Below are positions 34,052 to 43,476 of a stretch of 64,000 nt of DNA, one piece after another (position 1 is the first letter of the stretch; the number at the start of each line of letters is the position of its first letter). The stretch spans positions 3,862,263 through 3,926,262 of the forward strand of contig JAWPML010000001.1 in assembly GCA_033344915.1 (NCBI GenBank). The letters are read 5' to 3'. The stretch is from Acidimicrobiales bacterium (GTDB lineage Bacteria; Actinomycetota; Acidimicrobiia; Acidimicrobiales; Aldehydirespiratoraceae). The notes under the pieces were generated by a model, which did no database searches, was not told the origin of the DNA, and saw only the letters and a program-made list of their open reading frames with translations. Made by a program: the position numbers and the translations under genes.

Positions 34052-34835
34052 ACCGGCCCGCCCGCCGGGCCGCGTCGACCGACCGCACGCCGACGGCTCG
34101 CGCCGACCGGGCCACGGTCGGCTCCTCGCGGTCGTAGCCCCAGAACGCCATCGCGTCGTGGTGCTCGTCGAGCACGGTGTTGATCGCGCGGAGGGAACGA
34201 CCCGACAGGCGCCGGATCTTCCTCGCGTTGAGATTCACGACGCCCCGCGCGACGGTGCCGTCCACCGAGTGGATGGCGAACTCGCCGGTCGCGTCCATGT
34301 CGTCCAGCACGGGAAGCAGCTCGCGCACCCGGCCCAGCACGCCGGCGGGATCAGCGGCCAGGTCTTCGTAGGTGAAATGCACGGCATCGGGGAGCGTGCG
34401 GGCGTTGTCCGTCTGCACGTCGAGCGTCATGGCGGCGAACGCCGCGGCTCTCGTGGCCCGCCAACCGTTGCGCCGCATCAACCCCTCCACGTGGGCGTAG
34501 GGGTTGCGCACCATGACCAGGAACGCGACGGGGTCGAAGTGCTCGACGATCTCGCGCGCCCGAGCCGCGTTCGGCGGGCTCTTCTCCACCAGGACGGGCA
34601 TCGCCTGGTCCCAGTAGTCGTCCCACACCGCCTTGACGCGGGGCCAACCCACGTCGCGGTCCGGCTCCCAGGCCGCGGCGCGCATCTCGTCGCGGACCTC
34701 GGGCAGGAACTGACCCTCCGCGGGCAGGATCGAGGCGTGGGAGGAGGTCGCGACGAGTCGCCACAGCAGGGTCGACCCGGAGTAGGGCGGACACAGGATG
34801 AACAGGTAGGTCGGTGTGGTCGCCGGTTCGGTCAC
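33996..34835 (-). CDS. Sulfotransferase-family protein
   Basis: A 279-residue protein with the PAPS-binding loop near the N-terminus ([16 protein letters not shown]) and a 3'-phosphate-binding block ([18 protein letters not shown]), as in bacterial Sulfotransfer_3 proteins. The acceptor is unknown. The C-terminus is Arg-rich. Its ATG overlaps the stop of the upstream dehydrogenase gene (ATGA), and its 3' end overlaps lysS by 56 bases. Confidence 0.78.
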   Translation of the reverse strand: MTEPATTPTYLFILCPPYSGSTLLWRLVATSSHASILPAEGQFLPEVRDEMRAAAWEPDRDVGWPRVKAVWDDYWDQAMPVLVEKSPPNAARAREIVEHFDPVAFLVMVRNPYAHVEGLMRRNGWRATRAAAFAAMTLDVQTDNARTLPDAVHFTYEDLAADPAGVLGRVRELLPVLDDMDATGEFAIHSVDGTVARGVVNLNARKIRRLSGRSLRAINTVLDEHHDAMAFWGYDREEPTVARSARAVGVRSVDAARRAGRFSRRVIRGVRRRLRPSRR

Positions 34836-35944
34836 GTCCCTGAGTCTGGGTCGAGGGTGATCACGAGGTTGCCGATGTGGGCCTTGCGGCCGAATGCCTC
34901 CTGCGCCTCGTGGATCCGTTCGAGCGGATAGGTGCCGCCGAGCACCGGGCGCACCTCGCCCCGCTCGATGTAGCCGACGAGGTCGGCGAAGATCTGCGGC
35001 TCGAAAACCGTCGCCCCGTAGAGCTCGAGGTCGTTGAGGTAGAGCGTGCGGAGGTCCAACGCCACGATCGGGCCGGCGATGGCGCCCGAGGTCACGTAGC
35101 GACCGCCCCGGCGGAGGGCATCGAGCCAGGGCGCGAAGTCATCCCCACCGACGATGTCGGCCACGACGTCGAACGGACCACGGTTGGCCTCGACGACCGC
35201 GGGCACGAGGCCATCGTTCTCGCGGGCGACCACGGCGTCGGCGCCGAGCGCGCTGACCTGGTCGAGCTTCGCCTGCCCGGCGATCGCCACCACCCGGGCG
35301 CCGCGTCGCTTCGCGAGCTGGACCAGGGCGCTGCCGACTCCTCCGGACGCGCCCGGAACGGCGATCGACTGGCCGGCCCGCAGGCCGACGCGATGGAGCA
35401 TGTGTTCCGCGGTCGACCACGAGCAGGCGAACGTGGCGAGTTCCGCGTCGCTGAGATCGCAGTCGATCGGATGGACGTTGGGCGCCTGGACCTTCGCGTA
35501 CTCGGCGAAGCCCCCGTCCTGTTCGCTGCCCAGGTAGCCCGCGAGCTCACGGTTGGAGGGCTCGGCCAGATCGCGGATCCACGGGTCGACCATGACCCGC
35601 CGGCCGACGAGTCCGGCTTCGACACCGTCACCGACCGCGACGACGGTGCCGGCGATGTCGGCGCCCTGGATGCGGGGGAACTCGAGCCCGCCGCGCCCCC
35701 AGGTCGCGTCGTCGGTCTTCGACTCCTCGAACCCGCCATCCGTGGTCGCACCCGTCACCGATCGGCTGTACCAGCCGACCCGCGTGTTGATGTCGGTGTT
35801 GTTCATGCCGCAGGCATGCACCTTGATCAGCACATCACCGGGCCCTGGCGTCGGCACGGCCACGTCGTCGCGGACCTCGAGCGTCTCGGGCCCGCCGTTA
35901 CCGAGCAGCAGGGCGGCCCGCATGGTGTCGGGGCGTGGTGTCAT
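34832..35944 (-). CDS. Zinc-binding/quinone-oxidoreductase-type alcohol dehydrogenase (MDR family)
   Basis: A 370-residue medium-chain reductase. It has the GroES-like N-terminal domain (GDVLIKVHACGMNNTDINTR) and a Rossmann domain (SIAVPGASGGVGSALVQLAKRR). The structural zinc cysteines of classic alcohol dehydrogenases are not evident, which favours the quinone oxidoreductase-like branch. An internal ATG at residue 8 is an alternative start. It is coupled to the sulfotransferase gene. Confidence 0.8.
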   Translation of the reverse strand: MTPRPDTMRAALLLGNGGPETLEVRDDVAVPTPGPGDVLIKVHACGMNNTDINTRVGWYSRSVTGATTDGGFEESKTDDATWGRGGLEFPRIQGADIAGTVVAVGDGVEAGLVGRRVMVDPWIRDLAEPSNRELAGYLGSEQDGGFAEYAKVQAPNVHPIDCDLSDAELATFACSWSTAEHMLHRVGLRAGQSIAVPGASGGVGSALVQLAKRRGARVVAIAGQAKLDQVSALGADAVVARENDGLVPAVVEANRGPFDVVADIVGGDDFAPWLDALRRGGRYVTSGAIAGPIVALDLRTLYLNDLELYGATVFEPQIFADLVGYIERGEVRPVLGGTYPLERIHEAQEAFGRKAHIGNLVITLDPDSGT

Positions 35945-35969
35945 CGACGCTCGGGTCGGCCGCGATCGC

Positions 35970-36989
35970 TCAGCGGGGCTTGCGGCTGAAACGCTTGCGG
36001 CCCAACGGGGCGGCAGCGCGCTCGATCAGGTGATCGGCGGCGGCTCGCAGGGCCCGGGCGCCGGGCGTGTCCGGCAGATCCGTGAGTGTCGCGGCGGCCT
36101 TGTCGGCCCAGGACTGGGCGACGTCGAGCGCGATGCGCACCCCGTCGCTCCCCCGCACGATCTCGCGGGCCCGGTCCCGTTGGTCGGACGTGATGTCCTC
36201 GGTGAGCAGGGGACGCAGATCCGGACCGAGGATCGGATCCGCCAGGGCGTGGATCACGGGGAGCGTGTAGATGCCCTCGACGAGATCGTTGCCGGCCGGC
36301 TTCCCGAGCTGCTGATCGGTGGCGATGATGTCGAGGATGTCGTCGACCACCTGGAAGGCCATGCCGTAGGCCGTGCCGAACTCGGTCATCGCCTCGACGA
36401 CCGGGCGGGGCAGATCCCCGACGATCGCGCCGACGCGACAGGCCGTGGCGAGCAGGGACGAGGTCTTGCCGGCGATCGAACGCTCGTAGGCGTCGAGCGA
36501 CCGATCGGGGTCGTAGGCCGACTCGAGCTCGAGGATCTGGCCCTCGCAGAGCTCGGTGATCGTGGTGGCGAGGATGCCGGCGACCTCGGTGCCGAGCGCC
36601 GAGGCGAGCTCCGACGAGCGACCCAGCAGATAGTCACCGGCGAGGATGGCCCGCAGGTTGCCCCACTCGGCGTTGACGCTCTTCACACTGCGGCGGGTGG
36701 TGGCGTCGTCCATCACGTCGTCGTGGTAGAGCGAACCGATGTGGACGAGCTCGACCGCGCACCCGCCCCGGATCACGTCGAGCGAGGCCGGATGGCCCTC
36801 GGGATCCAGCACGGAGGACGCCGCAATGGCGAAGCCCGGGCGGACCCGCTTTCCCCCGGCCAGGATCAGATGACTGGCGATCTCGGTCAGGAAGTCGCCC
36901 TCGGCGGAGACGACCCGGAGCAGTTCGTCCTCGACGCGCTTCAGGTCGTCTTCCATGCTCGGCAGGATCGAGAGGGGGGACGAAGCCAC
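35970..36989 (-). CDS. Polyprenyl (trans-isoprenyl) diphosphate synthase
   Basis: A 339-residue all-helical prenyltransferase with both Asp-rich motifs (YHDDVMDDATTRR and QVVDDILDIIATD) and the GGKRVRPGFAI segment, typical of long-chain synthases such as those for menaquinone side chains. Product length cannot be read from sequence. The GTG at 36989 is supported by a TAGCGT hexamer six bases upstream; an ATG at 36956 is the alternative. It is divergent from clpC. Confidence 0.9.
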   Translation of the reverse strand: MASSPLSILPSMEDDLKRVEDELLRVVSAEGDFLTEIASHLILAGGKRVRPGFAIAASSVLDPEGHPASLDVIRGGCAVELVHIGSLYHDDVMDDATTRRSVKSVNAEWGNLRAILAGDYLLGRSSELASALGTEVAGILATTITELCEGQILELESAYDPDRSLDAYERSIAGKTSSLLATACRVGAIVGDLPRPVVEAMTEFGTAYGMAFQVVDDILDIIATDQQLGKPAGNDLVEGIYTLPVIHALADPILGPDLRPLLTEDITSDQRDRAREIVRGSDGVRIALDVAQSWADKAAATLTDLPDTPGARALRAAADHLIERAAAPLGRKRFSRKPR

Positions 36990-36995
36990 GGGGAC

Positions 36996-37001
36996 ACGCT
37001 A
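36996..37001 (-). promoter_or_regulatory. Leaderless -10 hexamer of the polyprenyl synthase gene
   Basis: Minus-strand TAGCGT ends six bases before the GTG at 36989. Confidence 0.55.
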
Positions 37002-37040
37002 GGTGAAAATGCCGGTTTCGGCCCATATGAGTTTCCGTGT

Positions 37041-37054
37041 CGGTGTTCACACCG
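37041..37054. promoter_or_regulatory. Perfect 14-base palindrome between the prenyl synthase gene and clpC
   Basis: CGGTGTTCACACCG is a perfect inverted repeat (6-base arms, 2-base centre) in the 175-base divergent intergenic region. It is a candidate operator; no regulator is identified. Confidence 0.35.
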
Positions 37055-37123
37055 GCAACGGTTGTGCCGATGGGCAGGACAGGAGTTCGCCGGATTCGAC
37101 CGTTTCAGGCCGGGTCACCCCGG

Positions 37124-37129
37124 TACACT
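37124..37129 (+). promoter_or_regulatory. Putative clpC -10 element
   Basis: TACACT lies 35 bases before the ATG and would give a leader of about 29 bases that contains the GGAGGG ribosome site. No convincing -35 is seen. Confidence 0.4.
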
Positions 37130-37164
37130 CCTTGCAACGACCCAGACCTGGGAGGGATAACCCG

Positions 37165-39726
37165 ATGTTCGAGCGGTTCACCGACAGGGCTCGACGTGTT
37201 GTGGTGTTGGCGCAGGAGGAAGCGCGCCTGCTCAACCACAACTACATCGGCACCGAACACATCCTTCTCGGCCTCATCCACGAGGGCGAGGGTGTCGCCG
37301 CCAAGGCGCTCGAGTCCCTGGGCATCTCCCTGGAAGCCGTGCGCAACCAGGTCGAGGAGATCATCGGTCAGGGCGGTTCGTCGCCCAGCGGGCACATCCC
37401 GTTCACCCCGCGGGCCAAGAAGGTCCTCGAGCTGAGCCTGCGCGAAGCGCTCCAGCTCGGTCACAACTACATCGGCACCGAACACATCCTGCTCGGCCTG
37501 ATCCGTGAGGGCGAGGGTGTCGCCGCCCAGGTCCTCGTGAAGCTCGGCGCGGATCTGTCCCGCGTCCGTCAGCAGGTCATCCAGCTGCTCTCCGGCTACT
37601 CCGGGTCGGGCGGCGGTGGCAGCGATTCGTCCGGCAGCTCCGGCGGAAGCGAGAAGGCCGGCGCCACGGCCGGCGGTTCCGGGGGCGACAGTGCCTCGGG
37701 TTCGCTCGTGCTCGACCAGTTCGGCCGCAATCTCACCCAGCTCGCCCGCGAGAAGGGCCTCGATCCGGTGATCGGTCGGAGCCGTGAGGCCGAGCGGGTC
37801 ATGCAGATCCTGTCGCGGCGCACGAAGAACAACCCGGTGCTCGTCGGCGAGCCCGGCGTCGGCAAGACCGCCATCGTCGAGGGCCTCGCCCAGTCGATCG
37901 CGGCGGACGACGTGCCCGAGACACTGCACAACAAGCAGCTCTACACGCTCGATCTCGGCGCCCTCGTCGCCGGCTCGCGCTACCGCGGTGACTTCGAGGA
38001 GCGCCTCAAGAAGGTGCTCAAGGAGATCAAGACCCGCGGCGACATCATCCTGTTCATCGACGAGATCCACACCCTCGTCGGTGCCGGTGCGGCCGAGGGC
38101 GCGATCGACGCTGCGTCGATCCTCAAGCCGATGCTCGCCCGCGGTGAGCTCCAGACCATCGGTGCCACCACGCTTGACGAGTACCGCAAGCACCTCGAGA
38201 AGGACGCCGCGCTCGAGCGTCGCTTCCAGAAGGTGGTCGTGGACGAGCCGACCGTGCCCCACACGATCGAGATCCTGAAGGGTCTGCGCGACCGCTACGA
38301 GACCCACCACCGGGTCACCATCACCGATCAGGCGCTCGTGGCCGCGGCCAACCTGGCCGATCGCTACATCTCGGACCGCCACCTGCCGGACAAGGCCATC
38401 GACCTGATCGACGAGGCCGGCTCCCGTCTGCGCATCAAGCGCATGGAGACGCCGCCGGAATACAAGGAGCTCGAAGCCGAGCTCGCGGACGTCGTCCGTT
38501 CGAAGAAGGACGCCGTCGAGAGCCAGCAGTTCGAGGAAGCCGGCCGTCTCCGTGACAAGGAGAAGGAACTCCTCGCCCGCCGTGAATCCCTCGAGGGCGA
38601 AGCCAAGGCGTCCGGCGTCGACCTGTTCGACGAGGTCGACGAAGAGGCCATCGCCGAGGTGCTGTCCCTTTGGACCGGCATCCCGGTCTACAAGCTCACC
38701 GAAGAGGAGACCGAGAAGCTCCTGCGCATGGAGGAAGAGCTCCACAAGCGGGTCATCGGTCAAGAAGACGCGATCAAGGCCGTGTCCCAGGCGATCCGCC
38801 GGACGCGGGCCGGTCTCAAGGACCCCAAGCGACCCAGCGGGTCGTTCATCTTCCTGGGCCCCTCGGGCGTGGGCAAGACCGAACTCGCCAAGACCCTCGC
38901 CGAGTTCCTCTTCGGCGACGAGTCGTCACTCATCAGCCTCGACATGTCGGAATACATGGAGAAGCACACCGTGAGTCGCCTGGTCGGCTCGCCCCCCGGC
39001 TACGTCGGCTACGAAGAGGGCGGTCAGCTCACCGAGAAGGTGCGGCGCAAGCCGTTCTCCGTCGTGCTCTTCGACGAGGTCGAGAAGGCCCACCCCGATG
39101 TCTTCAACACGCTGCTGCAGATCCTCGAAGAGGGCCGACTCACCGACTCGCAGGGTCGCTCGGTCGACTTCCGCAACACCGTGCTGATCATGACCTCCAA
39201 CCTCGGCACCGCCGATCTCCGCAAGGCACAGATCGGCTTCGGCTCAGGCGACGAGGCCGTCAGCTACGAGAAGATGAAGGAGAAGGTCAACGACGCGCTG
39301 AAGCAGCACTTCCGCCCGGAGTTCCTGAACCGCATCGACGACACGATCGTGTTCCACGAGCTGAGCCAGCCCGAGGTCCGCCAGATCGTCGACCTCATGG
39401 TCAGCCGCACCGCGGTGCAGCTCGGCGGGCAGGGGATGGGCCTCGAGCTCACCGACGCCGCCAAGGACCATCTCGCGGCGAAGGGCTACGACCCGACCCT
39501 CGGTGCCCGTCCGCTGCGCCGGGCGCTCCAGCGCCTCGTCGAGGATCCGCTGTCGGAGAAGCTCCTCTACAAGGAGTTCCGCGCCGGTGAGATCATCATC
39601 GTCGACGTCGAGCCCGATCCCGAGACGGACAACGAGCTGATGGTCGTCTTCCGGGCCATCGAGGGCTTCGAGCCCCCCGAGCCCGAACTCGAGGACATCC
39701 TCGAAGGCGGCAGCGAAACCGTCTAG
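37165..39726 (+). CDS. clpC: ATP-dependent Clp protease ATP-binding subunit ClpC
   Basis: An 853-residue AAA+ unfoldase that feeds substrates to ClpP. Two Clp_N repeats (both with [13 protein letters not shown]) are followed by a Gly/Ser-rich linker (about 145-180), AAA1 ([15 protein letters not shown]), a UVR-containing middle domain ([14 protein letters not shown]), AAA2 ([15 protein letters not shown]) and the C-terminal D2-small domain. GGAGGG precedes the ATG. lysS-clpC proximity is conserved in actinobacteria, but lsr2, often between them, is absent. Confidence 0.96.
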   Translation: MFERFTDRARRVVVLAQEEARLLNHNYIGTEHILLGLIHEGEGVAAKALESLGISLEAVRNQVEEIIGQGGSSPSGHIPFTPRAKKVLELSLREALQLGHNYIGTEHILLGLIREGEGVAAQVLVKLGADLSRVRQQVIQLLSGYSGSGGGGSDSSGSSGGSEKAGATAGGSGGDSASGSLVLDQFGRNLTQLAREKGLDPVIGRSREAERVMQILSRRTKNNPVLVGEPGVGKTAIVEGLAQSIAADDVPETLHNKQLYTLDLGALVAGSRYRGDFEERLKKVLKEIKTRGDIILFIDEIHTLVGAGAAEGAIDAASILKPMLARGELQTIGATTLDEYRKHLEKDAALERRFQKVVVDEPTVPHTIEILKGLRDRYETHHRVTITDQALVAAANLADRYISDRHLPDKAIDLIDEAGSRLRIKRMETPPEYKELEAELADVVRSKKDAVESQQFEEAGRLRDKEKELLARRESLEGEAKASGVDLFDEVDEEAIAEVLSLWTGIPVYKLTEEETEKLLRMEEELHKRVIGQEDAIKAVSQAIRRTRAGLKDPKRPSGSFIFLGPSGVGKTELAKTLAEFLFGDESSLISLDMSEYMEKHTVSRLVGSPPGYVGYEEGGQLTEKVRRKPFSVVLFDEVEKAHPDVFNTLLQILEEGRLTDSQGRSVDFRNTVLIMTSNLGTADLRKAQIGFGSGDEAVSYEKMKEKVNDALKQHFRPEFLNRIDDTIVFHELSQPEVRQIVDLMVSRTAVQLGGQGMGLELTDAAKDHLAAKGYDPTLGARPLRRALQRLVEDPLSEKLLYKEFRAGEIIIVDVEPDPETDNELMVVFRAIEGFEPPEPELEDILEGGSETV

Positions 39727-39735
39727 TCGCGTCCC

Positions 39736-39771
39736 GTTGAGACGCCGGGGTCAGAGTCCCGTCCCACCTTT
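39736..39771 (+). repeat. Half copy of the GGGGTCAGA palindromic element after clpC
   Basis: The sequence from GTTGAGACGCC through the core GGGGTCAGAGTCCCGTCCCA to CCTTT matches one arm of the element at 25728-25807. No matching second arm follows, so it cannot form the long hairpin. Confidence 0.8.
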
Positions 39772-39861
39772 GCGCGCTGTCGATTCGTCGTGTCGTCGTC
39801 CGTCGAGGGTCGGAGGCGGGCCGGATTTGTGCCGTGGCCTCCGCGCTCGCGTTCTGGCGTC

Positions 39862-39867
39862 TAGCGT
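39862..39867 (+). promoter_or_regulatory. Leaderless -10 hexamer of the LppM-HAD gene
   Basis: TAGCGT ends seven bases before the ATG at 39875. Confidence 0.5.
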
Positions 39868-39874
39868 CGGACCG

Positions 39875-41350
39875 ATGCGTCGGGTTCGTGTGCTGCTCCT
39901 CGGGATGCTCGTCCTCCTGGCCGGTGCCTGCAAGGTCGACACCACCATCGACATCCATGTCGAGCCGGATGGGTCGGGCACCGTCACGGTCACCGTCGTT
40001 GCCGATCCGGCCGCCGTCGCCGCGCTGGCCGACGACCCCACCGAGCTCGTGTTCGACGATCTCACGGACGCGGGCTGGACCATCGAGGGCCCGACGGTCG
40101 ACGCCACCGGTGCGATGGACTTCAGCGCCGCGAAGCGGTTCGAGAACGCCGAGGACCTGCACGGCGTGCTCAGCGAGTTCATACGCGCCGACCGCGACGA
40201 CATCACCTTCGTCGACATCGTCCTCGAGAAGACCCACAACTTCGATCGCATCGGGCTCGCGCCGGCCAAGACGCACTACGACGTCGAGGGGACGCTCAAC
40301 CCGAACCCCTCACCCGACGCGTTCGTGGACGACTTCCTGCCGGCCGATCTCGACCTGAGCAATCGCGGCGCGGAGCTCGCCGAGGAACGCGGCGACGACA
40401 GCACGATCACGGTGCGGGTGCGACTGCCCGGCAGCGAGTCCACCGAGTCCGGCGAGGTCGACGGCGAGGCCGTGGTCTGGGAGGCGACGTTCGGAACCGC
40501 CGAGCTCGTGCCGATCGACGCGTCGTCGACGGTCGAGGACATCCTTCCCCGCGTCTGGGCCCTCGTGGCGCTGCTCGCCGGTCTGTTCCTGATCGGGATC
40601 CTGCTCGCCCGGCTCGGCGCCTTCGCCCTGGCCACGATCCGCACGCCCAAGGGCCGGCGTCGTCGTGACGTGCGCCGCCGCCAGCACCGGGCCGAGACGC
40701 GAGCCGAGGAGGCGAACCGGCCCCGCCGGCGCATGCTGCGGCTCCTCATCGTGGACGTCCACGGCGTGCTCGTCCGCCCCACCGACCCGGTCGAAGGATT
40801 GCTGATCCCGCTGATCACAGGGGAGCAGCCCGACGCGGACGCCGATCAGGTGCGGGAGCTGCACCGGAAGCTGATCCTCGGCCGGATCTCGGTGGAGGAG
40901 TTCTGGGCCGACGTCGGGCTCGGGCCGGTCGCGGAGGAGTTGGAGACGCGCTACCTGTCGTCGTTCCGGCTGGTTCCGGGGCTGCACCCGTTCCTCGACC
41001 GCATGCGTTCGAGCCGGCTACCGGTGGCCGCCATCGGCAACCAGCCGCGCGCCTGGGGTGACCGGCTGCGCCGCATGGCCGCGCTCGACGACGCCGTTGC
41101 GTCCTGGATGGTCAGCGGTGAGATCGGTTCCGCCCTGCCCGAGCCGGCGCTGTTCGAGGCCACGCGACGACGCATGTCCGTCGATCTGTTCGACTGCTTC
41201 TACCTGTCGAACGTGCCGGCCCATCTCGATGCGGCGAACGAGCTCGGCATGGCGACCGGCCTGTTCGTGGCCGGAACCGAGCCGGCGCCGGAGAGCGAGC
41301 ACACGCTGGTTCGCGGGTTCGAGGACCTGCTGCGGAGCCGCGGCAGTTGA
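39875..41350 (+). CDS. LppM-like lipoprotein domain fused to a degenerate HAD-like domain
   Basis: A 491-residue protein. The N-terminus is a lipoprotein signal (LVLLAGAC, Cys about 20) followed by an LppM/DUF3153-like extracytoplasmic beta domain (VDTTIDIHVEPDGSGTVTVT). A membrane helix at about 225-250 and a basic segment lead to a cytoplasmic HAD-like domain (about 290-491). HAD motif I reads VDVHGV (second Asp replaced by His), motif II is IGN, the motif III lysine is missing (SALPEP), and motif IV lacks acidic pairs (YLSNVP). It is therefore likely a pseudoenzyme. LppM is normally a stand-alone lipoprotein. Confidence 0.75.
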   Translation: MRRVRVLLLGMLVLLAGACKVDTTIDIHVEPDGSGTVTVTVVADPAAVAALADDPTELVFDDLTDAGWTIEGPTVDATGAMDFSAAKRFENAEDLHGVLSEFIRADRDDITFVDIVLEKTHNFDRIGLAPAKTHYDVEGTLNPNPSPDAFVDDFLPADLDLSNRGAELAEERGDDSTITVRVRLPGSESTESGEVDGEAVVWEATFGTAELVPIDASSTVEDILPRVWALVALLAGLFLIGILLARLGAFALATIRTPKGRRRRDVRRRQHRAETRAEEANRPRRRMLRLLIVDVHGVLVRPTDPVEGLLIPLITGEQPDADADQVRELHRKLILGRISVEEFWADVGLGPVAEELETRYLSSFRLVPGLHPFLDRMRSSRLPVAAIGNQPRAWGDRLRRMAALDDAVASWMVSGEIGSALPEPALFEATRRRMSVDLFDCFYLSNVPAHLDAANELGMATGLFVAGTEPAPESEHTLVRGFEDLLRSRGS

Positions 41351-41388
41351 TCGTCGGGTTCGGGCGGCTGACTGTCACACCCGGGTCG

Positions 41389-41394
41389 TAGGGT
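41389..41394 (+). promoter_or_regulatory. Leaderless -10 hexamer of radA
   Basis: TAGGGT ends six bases before the ATG at 41401. Confidence 0.55.
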
Positions 41395-41400
41395 CCTCCC

Positions 41401-42756
41401 ATGGCCCGCACCCGCACCGTCCACCGCTGCACGTCGTGTGGCACCGCCGCGCCGAAGTGGGCCGGCCGCTGCGATGGGTGCGGCGAGTGGAACACGCTGG
41501 TCGAGGAACTCGACGTACGCGAGGCGCCGCTGGCGGTGACCGGGCCGTCCGCCCTCGCACAACCGATCGCGGAGGTGGCGGACGAGTCTTCCCACATCCG
41601 CTCCACCGGTTTGGCGGAGGTCGACCGCGTCCTCGGAGGCGGTCTCGTGCCCGGATCGGTGACTCTGGTGGGCGGCGAGCCCGGCATCGGGAAGTCCACC
41701 CTGCTCCTCCAACTCGCCGGTGCGGTGGCGGAATCGGGCCAGCGGGCGCTCTACGTGTCCGGCGAGGAGTCGGCATCGCAGGTGCGGGGGCGGGCCGATC
41801 GGCTGGGCGCGCTCCACGACGAGCTGTGGCTGGTGGGCGAGACCGTGCTTCCCCATGTGCTCGCTCAGCTCGACGAGGTGAAGCCGGAGATCGTCGTCAT
41901 CGACTCGGTGCAGACCCTCGTGAACCCCGAGCTCTCGTCGGCGCCGGGCTCGGTCGCCCAGGTGCGCGAGTGCGCCCACCAGCTGGTGCAGGAGGCGAAG
42001 CGGCGCGGCATCGCGATGCTGCTCGTCGGACACGTCACGAAGGAGGGCACGCTCGCCGGCCCCCGCGTGCTGGAGCACGTCGTCGACACGGTCCTCGAGT
42101 TCGATGGTGATCGCCAACACGGTCTCCGGCTGCTGCGGGCGTCGAAACACCGCTTCGGTCCCACGAGCGAGGTCGGCTTGCTCCAGATGGACGAAATGGG
42201 GCTTGCCCCGGTCGATGATCCGAGCGGCCTGTTCCTCGCCGATCGGGTCACCGGTGTGTCGGGTTCCGCCGTCGTGCCCACGGTCGACGGCAACCGACCG
42301 CTGCTCGTCGAGGTGCAGGCCCTGGTGGCGCCGTCACAGCTCGCGACACCACGACGCAGCGCGCAGGGGCTCGATCCGGGCCGCCTCGCGATGCTGCTCG
42401 CCGTACTCGAACGGCGGGTCGGCCTGCCGGTCTCGAGCGCGGAGGTCTATGCCCTCGCCGTGGGCGGTGCCCGCATTCTCGACCCGGGCGCCGACGCGGG
42501 CGTCGCGCTGGCGGTTGCGTCGTCGCTCACGGGCAACGCGCTCGATGATGATCTGGTCGTCGTCGGCGAGGTCGGCCTCGGTGGCGAGTTGCGCCACGTG
42601 AGCCACATCAACCGGCGCCTCGGCGAGGCCGCACGCATGGGGTTCCGGCGAGCGATCGTGCCCCACGCCACCGGCGAGGCGCCGGAGGGGCTCACCGTGC
42701 TGCGGGCACCGACGCTTTCGGCCGCTGTGCAACTCGCCGACGTCGGTCCGAGCTGA
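41401..42756 (+). CDS. radA: DNA repair protein RadA/Sms
   Basis: A 451-residue branch-migration helicase of recombination. It has the N-terminal zinc finger (CTSCGTAAPKWAGRCDGCGEW), the RecA-like ATPase with Walker A GGEPGIGKSTLL, and the C-terminal Lon-protease-like domain. The RadA motif KNRFG is KHRFG here (ASKHRFGPTSEVG). disA, often next to radA in actinobacteria, is absent; a convergent Crp-type gene follows after 6 bases. Confidence 0.94.
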   Translation: MARTRTVHRCTSCGTAAPKWAGRCDGCGEWNTLVEELDVREAPLAVTGPSALAQPIAEVADESSHIRSTGLAEVDRVLGGGLVPGSVTLVGGEPGIGKSTLLLQLAGAVAESGQRALYVSGEESASQVRGRADRLGALHDELWLVGETVLPHVLAQLDEVKPEIVVIDSVQTLVNPELSSAPGSVAQVRECAHQLVQEAKRRGIAMLLVGHVTKEGTLAGPRVLEHVVDTVLEFDGDRQHGLRLLRASKHRFGPTSEVGLLQMDEMGLAPVDDPSGLFLADRVTGVSGSAVVPTVDGNRPLLVEVQALVAPSQLATPRRSAQGLDPGRLAMLLAVLERRVGLPVSSAEVYALAVGGARILDPGADAGVALAVASSLTGNALDDDLVVVGEVGLGGELRHVSHINRRLGEAARMGFRRAIVPHATGEAPEGLTVLRAPTLSAAVQLADVGPS

Positions 42757-42762
42757 CGGACC

Positions 42763-43422
42763 TCAGCGGGAGCGGATCGAGAGCTGTTCGCGGTTCGTGA
42801 TGGTGTAGCGGCGGTCGCTCTGTTCGAGCCAACCGAGCTTGACGAACGAGGCGATGGCCTTGTTCACCCGTTCACGGCTGGCGCCGACCATGCCGGCCAA
42901 CTCCTCCTGCGTGATCGGCAGGATGAACTCGTCGTCCTCGCCGGCCAGCTCGAGCAGTCGCTTGGCGGTCCGGCCGGTGACGTCGAGAAAGACGCTGTCG
43001 GCGAGTGTCTCGTCCATCGAGCGGAGCCGCATGGCGAGGAGCTTCACGACGCTCCAGAGTTCGGCCGGCTCCTGTTCGTACAGGTCGCGGACCGGCCCGT
43101 AGGGGATCGAGATCACCGACGAGGGTTCCAGCGCCCGGGCCTCCGCCGATCGCCCGAGTCCGTCGAAGAGGGGCATCTCACCGAAAAGGTCACCCGCCTC
43201 CATGAGCGCGACGACCGACTCGCGACCGTCGATCGACTTGTTCGCGATCGCGATGCGACCCGAGGTGACGATGTAGATCTGATCGGGTTCCTGGCCCTCG
43301 GTGAACAGCACGTCGCCGCGGCGAAGGACCTGCTCGTCGGCGGTAGCGGCGATCTCGGACAGTTGCGCCTCACCGACCTCGGCGAAGAGCAGGGTGGCGC
43401 GAAGTGTGCTGGTGTCAGGCAT
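42763..43422 (-). CDS. Crp/Fnr-family transcription regulator
   Basis: A 219-residue regulator. Residues 1-120 form a cyclic-nucleotide-binding domain (GDVLFTEGQEPDQIYIV and GDLFGEMPLFDGLGRSAEARA, matching the cAMP pocket with GE and RS-type residues). The C-terminal winged helix has ITQEELAGMVGASRERVNKAI. This resembles GlxR/Cmr-like actinobacterial Crp proteins. A minus-strand TAGTCT lies 11 bases upstream of the start. Confidence 0.9.
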   Translation of the reverse strand: MPDTSTLRATLLFAEVGEAQLSEIAATADEQVLRRGDVLFTEGQEPDQIYIVTSGRIAIANKSIDGRESVVALMEAGDLFGEMPLFDGLGRSAEARALEPSSVISIPYGPVRDLYEQEPAELWSVVKLLAMRLRSMDETLADSVFLDVTGRTAKRLLELAGEDDEFILPITQEELAGMVGASRERVNKAIASFVKLGWLEQSDRRYTITNREQLSIRSR

Positions 43423-43476
43423 GGGCGGCCACCAGACTAGGCAGGTGAACTCACCCCGTGCAGCCTGGCGACTCCG

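Noticed and set aside
37105-38763. Open minus-strand frame opposite clpC
   Set aside because: It mirrors the clpC codons; clpC motifs are intact on the plus strand and the antisense product has no family signature.
39737-39874. Possible N-terminal extension of the LppM-HAD protein beginning in the palindromic repeat
   Set aside because: The extension has no signal peptide, while ATG 39875 starts a clean lipoprotein signal and has a TAGCGT hexamer seven bases upstream.
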